From the NCBI RefSeq assembly GCF_024753205.1, contig NZ_JANUGZ010000005.1, positions 248,001 to 312,000 of the forward strand: 64,000 bases of DNA, given 5' to 3'. The translations under genes were made by a program, and so were the position numbers. The DNA comes from Massilia aurea. GTDB taxonomy: Bacteria; Pseudomonadota; Gammaproteobacteria; Burkholderiales; Burkholderiaceae_D. This document shows positions 18,121 through 27,845 of this stretch, piece by piece (the first letter of the stretch is position 1; each line of letters starts with the position of its first letter). Below the pieces are notes generated by a model. The model did no database searches. It was not told the origin of the DNA and saw only the letters and a program-made list of their open reading frames with translations.

Positions 18121-18505
18121 CTAGTGAATCAGGGACCTGCGTGATAAAGATGCCATCGCTGATCGATAAACACATGACGCTGTGCTGGACATCGGCTCGT
18201 TGTACCCTATCAGGTCGGTGATGCTGATCGAACCATCGCGTGGACGGACGGCGTAGTTGTTGTGTTGATCTTGCGGCACGAAGATATCGATGCCGGCGCC
18301 ACGATTGATGACGTCATTCGTACAGACGCCGTGTAAGGTTGGTGAAGTCAACGCAATGCAAATCGGAGCCGTAGGTATCGCTACCATCATCCGCAGCAAT
18401 CGCATTGCCGGCGCTGTTGTCAATGCGTAGCAGGAACGACTCTCGGTAGCTACAGCTTTGTACCGTGTAGCCATACCGAGAGTGGTGTAGAGCACGAAGA
18501 CCAAT
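18121..18505 (-). pseudogene. Frameshifted relic of an unknown protein
   Basis: Two adjoining minus-strand frames each read like real protein. Upstream (about 18350-18505) the frame gives SRYGYTVQSCSYRESF and later AGNAIAADDGSDTYGSDLHC. Downstream (about 18121-18345) another frame gives NDVINRGAGIDIFVPQDQHN and RDGSISITDLIGYNEPMSS. Joining them needs one frameshift near 18340, and no start or ribosome site fits either half. The family is not recognised; an exported or surface protein is possible from the Asp/Gly/Ser-rich composition. Confidence 0.45.
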
Positions 18506-18549
18506 ATGCCGACATGGTCACGCTTTGTACGTGTCCATTGGCGTGGTCA

Positions 18550-18960
18550 TCAAGCCGCCGAAGGGAACGCCTCGCTGCCGTCCCCCCAGGCTGCCAGCGC
18601 GCGGCGCAACAGGCGGCGCTCGCGGTGATCGATCATCTGGTCGGCCCGCACGATCTCAAGCATGCCCTTGAGCACCAGCGCGCGCAGGGCCGGATCCTGC
18701 ACTTCGTCCAGCAGCGCGTCGATCGTCGCCGGTTCGATTTCGACCATGCCGGCAGCGTGGTTCGTGCTGTGGGCCAGCAGATCCTGGGTCAGCTCGCCTG
18801 CGGCATCGTCGAACGTGTCTTCGCTCACGCCCAGCACCTCGAGTACGCCGCTGCGGTGCAGCGTTTTGAGCTCCTGGGGCGCCAGGCGGCCGTCGGCGAT
18901 CATCGCCAGGGCCAGCAGGCGGCTCATGGCCTTGGGACTGTCGGTTGGGTAATTTCTCAT
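18550..18960 (-). CDS. TerB-like (tellurite-resistance TerB fold) protein
   Basis: 136 residues, all helical. MSRLLALAMIADGRLAPQELKTL and a second acidic helix pair near the C-terminus (IVRADQMIDHRERRLLRRAL) fit the TerB fold, which binds divalent metal through acidic residues in related proteins. It is divergent from the LysR-type gene across a 107-base gap with a candidate LysR operator, so that regulator probably controls it. The true role is unknown; no other ter genes are nearby. Confidence 0.65.
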   Translation of the reverse strand: MRNYPTDSPKAMSRLLALAMIADGRLAPQELKTLHRSGVLEVLGVSEDTFDDAAGELTQDLLAHSTNHAAGMVEIEPATIDALLDEVQDPALRALVLKGMLEIVRADQMIDHRERRLLRRALAAWGDGSEAFPSAA

Positions 18961-19007
18961 TGCTTCCTCGCTTCATGTGAACTGAGTCACCAATATACGG
19001 TTGCGCA

Positions 19008-19039
19008 ATGCTAAAGTAAAATCGAATAATCTTTAGCAA
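19008..19039. promoter_or_regulatory. Candidate LysR-type operator
   Basis: Inverted repeat GCTAAAG (19010-19016) and CTTTAGC (19031-19037) with a 14-base AT-rich spacer, in the intergenic region between the divergent TerB-like and LysR-type genes. Position 30 bases before the regulator start fits autoregulation plus control of the divergent gene. Confidence 0.5.
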
Positions 19040-19067
19040 TTCTCAATATTTTTGGTGGTAACGGCGA

Positions 19068-19955
19068 ATGAACTACAAGCACCTGCAGTACTTTCATGCG
19101 GTCGCCACGGCCGGTAGCGTCGTGCGCGCGGCCGAGCAGTTGCACGTCTCGGCGCAAGCGATCAGTACGCAATTGCAGGTGCTGGAAGACCAGTTTGGCG
19201 AGGAACTCCTGCGCAAGAAGGGGCGCGGGCTGGTGCTGACCGAAGCCGGCAAGACCGTCCTGCGCTATACGGACCAGATCTTCAGCCTCGGCAATGAACT
19301 GGAGCAGGCGGTGCGGCGTGGCTTGTTCACCGAGACCGAAACACTGCGGGTGGGCCTGTGCGATGTGATCGCCAAGACGATGGCCTTCCGGCTGCTGCAG
19401 CCTGCGCGCGATGCAGGGCTCGCCATGCACCTGGTCTGTCGCGAAGGACAATTTGGCGACCTGATGGAAGATCTCAGCGCGCACCGCCTCGACCTGTTGA
19501 TCTCGGACCAGGGTTTGCCGCCTGGCGGCGCCGTGCGTGGCCACAGTCATCTGCTCGGATCGAGCACCGTGACGGTTGTGGCGCACCCTGACGTGTGCCA
19601 GCGCTGGGCCGGCGATTTTCCGCAGCGCCTGAAAGGCGCGCCATTTTTGATGCCGGGTCAGGGCGCGGCCCTGCACAGCCAGCTGATGGCCTGGCTCGAG
19701 GCGCAGGGCCTGCGCCCGATCGTGGTCGGCGAGTTCGATGACGGTGCTTTATTGGGCGCATTTGCCGGCGCCGGTGCGGGCTTCATGGCGGCGCCCACTG
19801 TGCTTGCGGACGCATTGTGCGAGCAATACGGGCTGACGCCGGTGGGCGTGATCGACGCCATTGTCGAGCAGGTCTATGCCGTGACCGTCGAGCGCCGGGT
19901 ACACCATCCGGCGCTGCGCCGTATCCTCGAACGGGCGCCGCAGGTGTTCGCCTGA
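19068..19955 (+). CDS. LysR-family transcriptional regulator, NhaR-like
   Basis: 295 residues. The winged helix-turn-helix at residues 1-62 (MNYKHLQYFHAVATAGSVVR, then AEQLHVSAQAISTQL) is close to NhaR (NYxHLYYFxxVAKEGSVxxAA), including the KGRGLxLTEAG segment. The rest is a normal two-lobed effector-binding domain. NhaR answers Na+ and regulates Na+/H+ antiport or biofilm genes in enterobacteria. No antiporter is nearby, so the target here is probably the divergent TerB-like gene. Confidence 0.88.
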   Translation: MNYKHLQYFHAVATAGSVVRAAEQLHVSAQAISTQLQVLEDQFGEELLRKKGRGLVLTEAGKTVLRYTDQIFSLGNELEQAVRRGLFTETETLRVGLCDVIAKTMAFRLLQPARDAGLAMHLVCREGQFGDLMEDLSAHRLDLLISDQGLPPGGAVRGHSHLLGSSTVTVVAHPDVCQRWAGDFPQRLKGAPFLMPGQGAALHSQLMAWLEAQGLRPIVVGEFDDGALLGAFAGAGAGFMAAPTVLADALCEQYGLTPVGVIDAIVEQVYAVTVERRVHHPALRRILERAPQVFA

Positions 19956-19971
19956 CAGCGGGCGATGCGTG

Positions 19972-20733
19972 TCAGATGCGGTCGCTTTCCTTGCGCACGA
20001 CACGACCGATCACGATGCACTCGTCGCCCTGGCATAGCCTTCGGTGGTAGGTGCGCTGGTCAGGGTTGTCGGAGGTGAGCCACCACTGGGCTGCCTCGCG
20101 CGCCAGGCGCTTGACGACGGCTTCGCCCTCAACATTGAACGCGAACACGGCGCCAGCGACCGGCTTGGTGTCGAGCGTGTTGATGACAACGATGTCGCCG
20201 GCGTACAGCGACGGTTCCATGCTTTCACCCTTGACGTAGATCGCGATCAGATGCGAGGGACTGTACTGGTTGCGTTCCAGCCAGGTGCGGCGCATGCCGA
20301 GCGTGCCGCCATCGCGCGCTTCCGGCTCGGCCCGGTACCCGGTGATGCCCGCTGACAGGCGCAGCTTGACCATGGGAATGGGCACGAAGCCATCGTCATC
20401 GCCTTCGGCCACCACGCGAAGTAGGTTGGGCAAGCCGGGCAGTCCGGGCAATCCGGGCAAGCCGGGCAGGGCGCCGCCGTCATGTGCCGGGCCACCGCCC
20501 AGCGGCGCCAGAATGTCGGCCGGCAGGCGGCAGCCCGTGACCCGGGAAATCGCCAGCAACTGCTTCAGGTTAGGGCTGTGCTTTTCATTTTCCCAGTGAG
20601 AGATATTGGCCTTGGTATGGCCACGGTCGGTCCCGAGTTCGACCGCAAGACGGGCGCCGAGCGCCGTACCCGACAACCCGGCCGCGGTGCGCGCTTCTTT
20701 CACCCAGTTAGCAATCATTGTTTGAAGGTCCAT
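19972..20733 (-). CDS. CI/LexA-like repressor (XRE HTH plus S24 peptidase)
   Basis: 253 residues. Residues 8-72 form an XRE-type HTH (ISHWENEKHSPNLKQLLAIS). A collagen-like linker, four GLP repeats at 89-103, is encoded by 9-base DNA repeats. The C-terminal S24 domain has Ser171 in KGESMEPS and Lys208 in AVVKRL, plus an Ala-Gly pair at 128-129 as possible cleavage site. Such repressors are inactivated by RecA-stimulated self-cleavage. It is divergent from an orphan holin-like gene, with palindromic operators between, and no other phage genes adjoin. It may be a prophage relic or a kept regulatory module. Confidence 0.88.
   Translation of the reverse strand: MDLQTMIANWVKEARTAAGLSGTALGARLAVELGTDRGHTKANISHWENEKHSPNLKQLLAISRVTGCRLPADILAPLGGGPAHDGGALPGLPGLPGLPGLPNLLRVVAEGDDDGFVPIPMVKLRLSAGITGYRAEPEARDGGTLGMRRTWLERNQYSPSHLIAIYVKGESMEPSLYAGDIVVINTLDTKPVAGAVFAFNVEGEAVVKRLAREAAQWWLTSDNPDQRTYHRRLCQGDECIVIGRVVRKESDRI
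20428..20472 (-). repeat. 9-bp tandem repeat coding the GLP linker
   Basis: About five units of GGGCAAGCC (variants GGGCAGTCC, GGGCAATCC) inside the repressor gene; each encodes Gly-Leu-Pro on the minus strand. Unit number could vary and so change the linker between DNA-binding and protease domains. Confidence 0.8.
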
Positions 20734-20743
20734 GTTCGTATGG

Positions 20744-20806
20744 TAAAGGAAATCTATACATTGAAGTATAGCTTTTCTTTACTGCTGTGGTATAGTTTTC
20801 CTATAC
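20744..20806. promoter_or_regulatory. Operator cluster between repressor and holin-like gene
   Basis: CTATAC-ATTGAA-GTATAG (20754-20771) sits at the centre of a longer imperfect palindrome (20744-20781, arms TAAAGGAAAT... and ...TTTTCTTTA). A second site, GTATAG-TTTTC-CTATAC, lies at 20790-20806. Paired sites with the same half-site, next to a CI-like repressor start, look like its own operators. Confidence 0.7.
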
Positions 20807-20887
20807 TTTCATGCATCACATTGATGTAGCGCAGGGTAGGCGTGGGCTTGCCGGTGCAGGTATCGCCGCAAGAAGAGGGGAGACACG

Positions 20888-21094
20888 ATGATGATTGAAA
20901 CACTGCAGCGTCTGATGGACGCCAACCTGGCCGGACTGGCCACCGACTTGACGCTGACAGATATCGGCGCACTGATCGCCATGTTCAGCGCCTTCCTGAG
21001 CACCGTCGGCAACCTGTTGTATACATGGCGCAAGGACCGGCGCGAGCAGCGCGACAGCGACGCCGCCTGGGCGCGGCGCCAGAAGGAACCTTGA
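20888..21094 (+). CDS. Orphan holin-like membrane protein
   Basis: 68 residues, with a strong ribosome site (AGGGGAGA) before ATG-ATG. One hydrophobic segment (about residues 26-47) is followed by a highly charged tail (WRKDRREQRDSDAAWARRQK). LTLTDIGALIAMFSAFLSTV lines up with LTLTQVGVIVGILTALLTFL of the lysis-cassette holin at 10.3 kb. It stands alone opposite a CI-like repressor, with no lysozyme or spanin beside it. Holin-like function is inferred. Confidence 0.65.
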   Translation: MMIETLQRLMDANLAGLATDLTLTDIGALIAMFSAFLSTVGNLLYTWRKDRREQRDSDAAWARRQKEP

Positions 21095-21191
21095 ATGTCG
21101 TGCTGGATGGCGTCCCTGGCTCGGTCCGGCGCTCAGCCCGGCGCGGTAGAATAGCAATCCGCAAGCACATCGATCCCGGAGCAGTTCGCAC

Positions 21192-21608
21192 ATGGTTTTT
21201 CTCACCGTCCCCTATGCCGAAAAGGATGCCGCCAAGGCGCTCGGCGCCCGCTGGAATCCCACCCGCCGCCGTTGGTATGTGGCCGATGGTGTCGCCACCG
21301 AGCCGTTTGCCAAGTGGATCGATGCTGCATCGGCTTCTGCATCGACTTCCACCTCTGCCGCGGCTGGCGGTTCAGCCAGGCCGGGCGCCAAGTCGGGTTC
21401 GGGTCGGGTGGACAGCTACCAGGGCAAGACGGTGATTGGCGTGAATTACGTGGCGCTTGACCACGATTGCAATCCATTCGAGGAATGTCCGAGCTGCAGT
21501 CAGACACTGGAAGGCACGCCGTGGTGGCAGGCACGCACCAGCCTGGCGGCGCTGGTGGGTGGTATGCCGGGCACGTCGAATAGCCGGACGCCCGGCAAGG
21601 CGGCGTGA
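21192..21608 (+). CDS. DUF5710-domain protein
   Basis: 138 residues. The first 40 (FLTVPYAEKDAAKALGARWN and RRRWYV) match the DUF5710 pattern (VPY.EKD.AK.LGA.WD....WYV), often found in DNA primases and plasmid proteins. A Ser/Ala/Thr-rich linker (46-75) leads to a C-terminal part with CNPFEECPSC, a possible metal-binding Cys pair. Function unknown; nucleic-acid-related by association. Confidence 0.75.
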   Translation: MVFLTVPYAEKDAAKALGARWNPTRRRWYVADGVATEPFAKWIDAASASASTSTSAAAGGSARPGAKSGSGRVDSYQGKTVIGVNYVALDHDCNPFEECPSCSQTLEGTPWWQARTSLAALVGGMPGTSNSRTPGKAA

Positions 21609-21667
21609 TCGCCATACGGCCGCGTTAACGCTAAGATGCAAGCCTGACAATACCTCCCAACGACGCC

Positions 21668-23545
<1,878 letters not shown>

Positions 23546-23576
23546 CGCCATCTGGTCGATCGTTGTCGCATCACCT

Positions 23577-24701
23577 CTACAGCTCGACCGATTCCACGCC
23601 CCGAGCTTGCAGCGGCCCCTTCGCGTGCAGCAGACACTGGACGGCATGACGGACATTTGCCGCCGCCAGGTGCGGTCCGATCGGTAAGCTCAGCAGGGAC
23701 GATGCCATCGCGTCAGCGACGGGGCATGACGTATCGGGCGCCAGCCGGGCGTAGGCAGGTTGCCGGTGCAACGGTACCGGGTAGTGCACGGCAGTCGGGA
23801 CGCCGGCATGCTCCAGGATGGCGCGCACCTGCTCGCGCTGCTCGACCAGCACCGCATACCCCGCACAGGCGCTGGTGCGGTCGGAGCGGCAGCCAATGAC
23901 TGGTAAATGCGGCTGCAGCATCTCGTCGTACGCAGCCGCGATGCGGCGGCGCTGCCTGATGTCCCAATCGAACCGTTCCAGCCTGGCCAGCACGATCGCG
24001 CATTGGAGCGTCTCCATGCACGCGTCGTGGCCAAAACGGTGATCCGCATGGCGCCGCGCCTGACGGTGCATGCGGATGTCGCGCATCGCGCCCGCGAGCG
24101 CATCGTCGTTCGTGAACAGGGCGCCGCCATCGCCATAGCAACCGAGCGGGTTGGTCGGGAAAAAGCTCGTGCAGCCGATCGTGGACAGATTGCCGCTCTG
24201 GCGCCCGCGGTAGGTGGCGCCCAAACTCTGTGCGCCGTCTTCGATCACGGCCAGCCCGTGGCGGGCGGCGATGCCGTTGATGGCGTCCATGTCGGGCGGT
24301 TGGCCGTACAGCGAAACCGGGATGACCGCGCGCGTGGCCGGCGTGATCGCTCCTTCGATCAGCTGCGGATCGAGCGTACAGGTAGCGCGTTCGATGTCGG
24401 CGAACACGGGCCTGGCGCCGACCAGCACGATCGCTTTGGCCGCCGCACTGGCGGCAAACGGCGTGGTGATGACGTCGTCATCTGGCCCGACGCCAAGCGC
24501 CATCAGGGCGATCGCCAGTGCTGTGGTGCCAGAGGACGCAGTGATGCAATGGCGCGCGCCCGTGTAGTCGGCCAGGCGTTGCTCGAGTTCGGCAACTTCA
24601 GGCCCCATGATGGTCTGGCCGTGGTCGAGAACGGCCTGGATGCGGCTGTTGATCAGGCTGCGCGACGTCTCGTCCTGCGATCGCGGGTCGATGGATTGCA
24701 T
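23577..24701 (-). CDS. WbpE-like DegT/DnrJ/EryC1 aminotransferase, active-site Lys missing
   Basis: 374 residues of the fold-type-I sugar aminotransferase family, close to WbpE, which makes UDP-2,3-diamino sugars. Visible are the phosphate-binding ASSGTTALAIALMALG (55-70), the PLP-ring Asp155 in EDGAQS, and FFPTNPLGCYGDGG (180-193). In this last motif the Lys that forms the Schiff base with PLP is replaced by Asn184 (AAC, 24150-24152). The protein is otherwise full length with no frameshift. It lies 15 bases downstream of the wbpA-like gene. It could be inactive, or changed to another chemistry as in the ColD dehydratase, where His replaces this Lys. Confidence 0.87.
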   Translation of the reverse strand: MQSIDPRSQDETSRSLINSRIQAVLDHGQTIMGPEVAELEQRLADYTGARHCITASSGTTALAIALMALGVGPDDDVITTPFAASAAAKAIVLVGARPVFADIERATCTLDPQLIEGAITPATRAVIPVSLYGQPPDMDAINGIAARHGLAVIEDGAQSLGATYRGRQSGNLSTIGCTSFFPTNPLGCYGDGGALFTNDDALAGAMRDIRMHRQARRHADHRFGHDACMETLQCAIVLARLERFDWDIRQRRRIAAAYDEMLQPHLPVIGCRSDRTSACAGYAVLVEQREQVRAILEHAGVPTAVHYPVPLHRQPAYARLAPDTSCPVADAMASSLLSLPIGPHLAAANVRHAVQCLLHAKGPLQARGVESVEL

Positions 24702-24716
24702 GCTCTGTCCCTGGCC

Positions 24717-26045
24717 TCAGGCCTGCACAACGTTAGGCGAACGGTTCGGGAACACACCGCGCGTATCCACGATCAGGCTGGCGTTCTGGCGCACGAGTTC
24801 ATAGTCGAACGCACTGTGGCCGGTGGCCAGTAGCACCACGTCATACGAGGCGAGCGATGCTGGTGTGAGTTCGACGCTGGACAGGTCGAAGTGATGCTCG
24901 CGCATGCGCGGGAAGACCGGCACATGGGGGTCGGAATACTCGACCACGGCGCCACGCGCGCGCAGCAGTTCCATCAGCGCCACCGAGGGCGACTCACGCA
25001 TGTCTTCCACGTCTTTCTTGTAAGCGATACCCAGCACGAGGATGCGGCTACCCATGACGGCGCGGCTGCGGCTGTTCAGCGCGTCGGCCACTTTGGCGAT
25101 CACCCAGGCCGGCATGTCGCTGTTGATCTCGCCGGCCAGCTCGATGAAGCGGGTGTGCAGCCCGAACTGGCGCGCTTTCCAGGTGAGGTAGAACGGGTCG
25201 ATCGGGATGCAGTGCCCGCCCAGGCCCGGGCCGGGATAATAGGCGGTGAAGCCGAATGGCTTGGTGGCCGCGGCCCGGATGACTTCGTGGATATCGATGT
25301 CCATGCGGTCGGCGATGATTTTCATCTCGTTGACCAACCCGATATTGACGGCGCGGTGAATGTTTTCCAGCAGTTTGGTCAGCTCGGCTGCGCGGGTCGA
25401 GCTGACTGGCACGACCGTGTCGATCGCCTGCCGGTACAGGGCCAGGCCGGCTTCCAGGCAGGCGTCGGTGGAGCCGCCGCAAATCTTGGGAATGGTGCGG
25501 GTGTGGAAGTCGGGGTTGCCCGGATCTTCGCGTTCGGGCGAGAACACGAGGAACACATCGTGGCCGACGCGCAGGCCGCGCGCTTCCAGGCGCGGCCGCA
25601 GTTCTTCTTCGGTGGTGCCGGGATAGGTGGTGCTTTCAAGTGACAGCAACTGCCCGGGGCGCATGTGGGGCAGTAGCGACTCGACCGTGCCGATCACGTA
25701 CGACAAATCGGGCTCGCGGTACGCGGTGAGCGGCGTAGGGACGCAGATGATCAGCGCATCGGCTTCGACCACGCGCGAAAAGTCGCTGCTGGCGACCAGC
25801 CCGGCGGCGCGCGCCGCAGCGATTGTCGGCCCCTTGATGTGGGCGATATAGCTCTCGCCCCGGTTGAGCTGGTCGACCTTGGCGGCGTCGATGTCGATCC
25901 CCAGTACGTGAAAGCCTTCGGCCGCATAGCGCAGCGCGAGTGGCAGCCCGACGTAGCCAAGGCCAATGATGCCGATCACGGCGTGGCGCTCACGCAGCCG
26001 GGTCAGCAGCTGCTCCAGGTGAACTGATTTGATCTCGTCTCGCAT
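24717..26045 (-). CDS. wbpA: UDP-N-acetylglucosamine 6-dehydrogenase, WbpA-like
   Basis: 442 residues. The N-terminal Rossmann fold has GLGYVG (28-33), and the catalytic Cys279 lies in GPGLGGHCIPIDP. It oxidises UDP-GlcNAc (or a related UDP-HexNAc) at C6 to the uronic acid using NAD+, in two steps. It is first in a two-gene leftward operon with the WbpE-like gene. The intermediate oxidase (WbpB) and acetyltransferase (WbpD) are absent here and must be elsewhere if the diaminouronate route runs. Confidence 0.9.
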   Translation of the reverse strand: MRDEIKSVHLEQLLTRLRERHAVIGIIGLGYVGLPLALRYAAEGFHVLGIDIDAAKVDQLNRGESYIAHIKGPTIAAARAAGLVASSDFSRVVEADALIICVPTPLTAYREPDLSYVIGTVESLLPHMRPGQLLSLESTTYPGTTEEELRPRLEARGLRVGHDVFLVFSPEREDPGNPDFHTRTIPKICGGSTDACLEAGLALYRQAIDTVVPVSSTRAAELTKLLENIHRAVNIGLVNEMKIIADRMDIDIHEVIRAAATKPFGFTAYYPGPGLGGHCIPIDPFYLTWKARQFGLHTRFIELAGEINSDMPAWVIAKVADALNSRSRAVMGSRILVLGIAYKKDVEDMRESPSVALMELLRARGAVVEYSDPHVPVFPRMREHHFDLSSVELTPASLASYDVVLLATGHSAFDYELVRQNASLIVDTRGVFPNRSPNVVQA

Positions 26046-26652
26046 GGTTTCCTCGACAGTGACAGTGGCAACAACAGGTAAATCAAAACCGGCAATTTCT
26101 CAGGCTGATCGTGCAGCAGCGTGTTATTGCCGCTGTACTGCCTGGGATATCAAAGGCGTGACTGACTTTGCATCAACTGAATAACAGCACGGCAAAAAGC
26201 GAATAAAAAGAATGCGAAAATAAATAACCCGATCGAAAGGAAGAAATGATGTTTGAAAATAAGCGAGGCGTCTGCGTTGAGCGCCGTTGCCAGTTTTGAT
26301 GTGACACCACGCTATACGAAGAAGAGCCGTCAGGCCGCACTGCACTCCAAGAAATTGATTCGAGAAAATGCCAGAAAAAAGCGCCACGATTGCGCCGATA
26401 TACGGATCGAATTACCACGGATTTGATCGCCCGTTATTTGCGAGTTGATTATCCGACCCTGGCTGCATGTCGGGATTGAGGTCACTCAACAGCGCTCAGG
26501 GATAGTAGCGATGGAGCGTTATTCAAACGGTTTAATGAGAATAGAAATAGAATCAGGGAATTAAATTTCTAATTCCCTATTTCTTGAATGAAGATTCGAG
26601 CGGAGGAGAGTAACGTTCCCGGCCCGGCAAGCCGGGAACGCAAAGCAATGTA
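26046..26652. other. AT-rich intergenic region between wbpA and the DUF1460 gene
   Basis: 607 bases, clearly AT-richer than the flanks. Short minus-strand open frames near 26124-26418 have no ribosome site and no protein-like composition, and I do not support them. It must hold the promoter of the leftward wbpA-wbpE operon and, at its right edge, the hairpin described at 26614-26640. Confidence 0.5.
26614..26640 (-). terminator. Hairpin after the DUF1460 gene
   Basis: Perfect 10-base arms CGTTCCCGGC and GCCGGGAACG with a 7-base loop, 12 bases past the stop of the leftward lipoprotein gene. The T-run is poor, so termination strength is uncertain. Confidence 0.6.
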
Positions 26653-27618
26653 TTACGCGCCGGGCCGGCCAGGCCGCGGCTGCGGCGCCATTGGCGGCAC
26701 CGTGATTGTCTCGTTCAGGCGCAGGAACTTGAAGCCGGCCAGCATCTGGCCGGGCTTGCCGGCGCGTGCATTGTCCGCTTCGCGTCCTGCCACCCGCGCC
26801 ATGTACGACGCAAACGTTTCTTCGCGCACCTTCGGCGCCGACGAATGCAGGAAGTGCCGCTCGCCGTTTGGTCCCAGCACCACCAGGCCCACGTGCGAGG
26901 CCCAGTATTCACCGTTGCGGGTCGAGATCACGTTGACGAAGTCGCCTTCCTGCAACTGCTCGAGGATGGCCGCCACACCGTCTTTCGGCACGTAGGTCTG
27001 GCGGCTCGTTTCGACGGGGATGTCGCGCACCGTGTTGTGGCGCGTGCGCAGGAAGCGGGCGCGGTCGACGCGCATATCGTAGCCGGGGCCGTTCGGGCCG
27101 GCCAGGTCGGCGCTGATATCGGTGACCAGCCAGCGGTTGGCCACGTTCCAGTCCAGCTCGGTGTAATGGTTGCGCGTGGCCACGCCGATCACGCCGTCGC
27201 GATAGCGGATCCGCTGCAGCATCCAGAAGAATTCTTCCCACGATTGCGACAGCGCCATCGCATACGTGTGTTCCGCAAAGACGACGCAATCGCTTTGTTC
27301 GAGACTGTACATCGGCAAGCTGTCGTGGATCTCGAACGGGAACTCGCCCAGCAGGTTCAGCGAATACGGCTGGCCGATGTTCTGGCGGCCGATCGCAGCG
27401 ATGCGCTTGCGCAGGTCGGGCTGCGCGCTTTGCATGTGCGGGATGTACTGGCCGGTCTCGAACGGCGTCATCTTGTAGATCGGCTTGTCCAGCAGGGCCG
27501 CCAGCGGCGTGGGTGGCGGTGGCGCGCCCGGAATCGGCGGCGTGGCGGCAGGGGGACTGGCGCAGCCGGTCAGGACGGCGCTGGCAAGAAGCAGGCAGGC
27601 AAGGCGCATGGCGGTCAT
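26653..27618 (-). CDS. DUF1460 lipoprotein (NlpC/P60-like amidase fold)
   Basis: 321 residues. A lipoprotein signal ends in LTGC (Cys19). The DUF1460 domain covers about 45-300, with candidate catalytic Cys111 in EQSDCVVFAEH and a His in WASHVGLV (about residue 246), as in NlpC/P60-type cysteine peptidases. DUF1460 relatives cleave N-acetylmuramoyl-L-alanine or gamma-D-Glu-DAP bonds. It is therefore probably a periplasmic muropeptide-processing enzyme. A second ATG at 27609 is an equally good start. It is divergent from the TonB-dependent receptor gene. Confidence 0.82.
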   Translation of the reverse strand: MTAMRLACLLLASAVLTGCASPPAATPPIPGAPPPPTPLAALLDKPIYKMTPFETGQYIPHMQSAQPDLRKRIAAIGRQNIGQPYSLNLLGEFPFEIHDSLPMYSLEQSDCVVFAEHTYAMALSQSWEEFFWMLQRIRYRDGVIGVATRNHYTELDWNVANRWLVTDISADLAGPNGPGYDMRVDRARFLRTRHNTVRDIPVETSRQTYVPKDGVAAILEQLQEGDFVNVISTRNGEYWASHVGLVVLGPNGERHFLHSSAPKVREETFASYMARVAGREADNARAGKPGQMLAGFKFLRLNETITVPPMAPQPRPGRPGA

Positions 27619-27845
27619 CTCGGGAGAAGGGAAAGTGTCACGCTAATCTGGCGTGTGCGCTGGGGATAATGAATTCTGCGTATGTGCCCATAACCTGAGC
27701 GATCCATGGGAAACATGCATTCCTCCCAGTTATACGAAAGCGAACACAAGTGATTATTCATCATGGCAATTCATCATCAATACTCGCCACAAGCATTTAA
27801 AAATTTGCCTTAATTTACCAAGAATCGCACCTTCCCAGGAGAGAG

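Noticed and set aside
17852..18175. 107-residue minus-strand ORF
   Set aside because: It overlaps the end of the relic gene, has no start signal and does not read like a protein.
23907..24833. 308-residue plus-strand ORF
   Set aside because: Antisense to the WbpE-like and WbpA-like genes, which have clear family motifs.
26124..26418. Two minus-strand ORFs in the AT-rich gap before wbpA
   Set aside because: No ribosome site, overlapping each other, and a composition rich in Phe/Ser as expected for non-coding AT-rich DNA.
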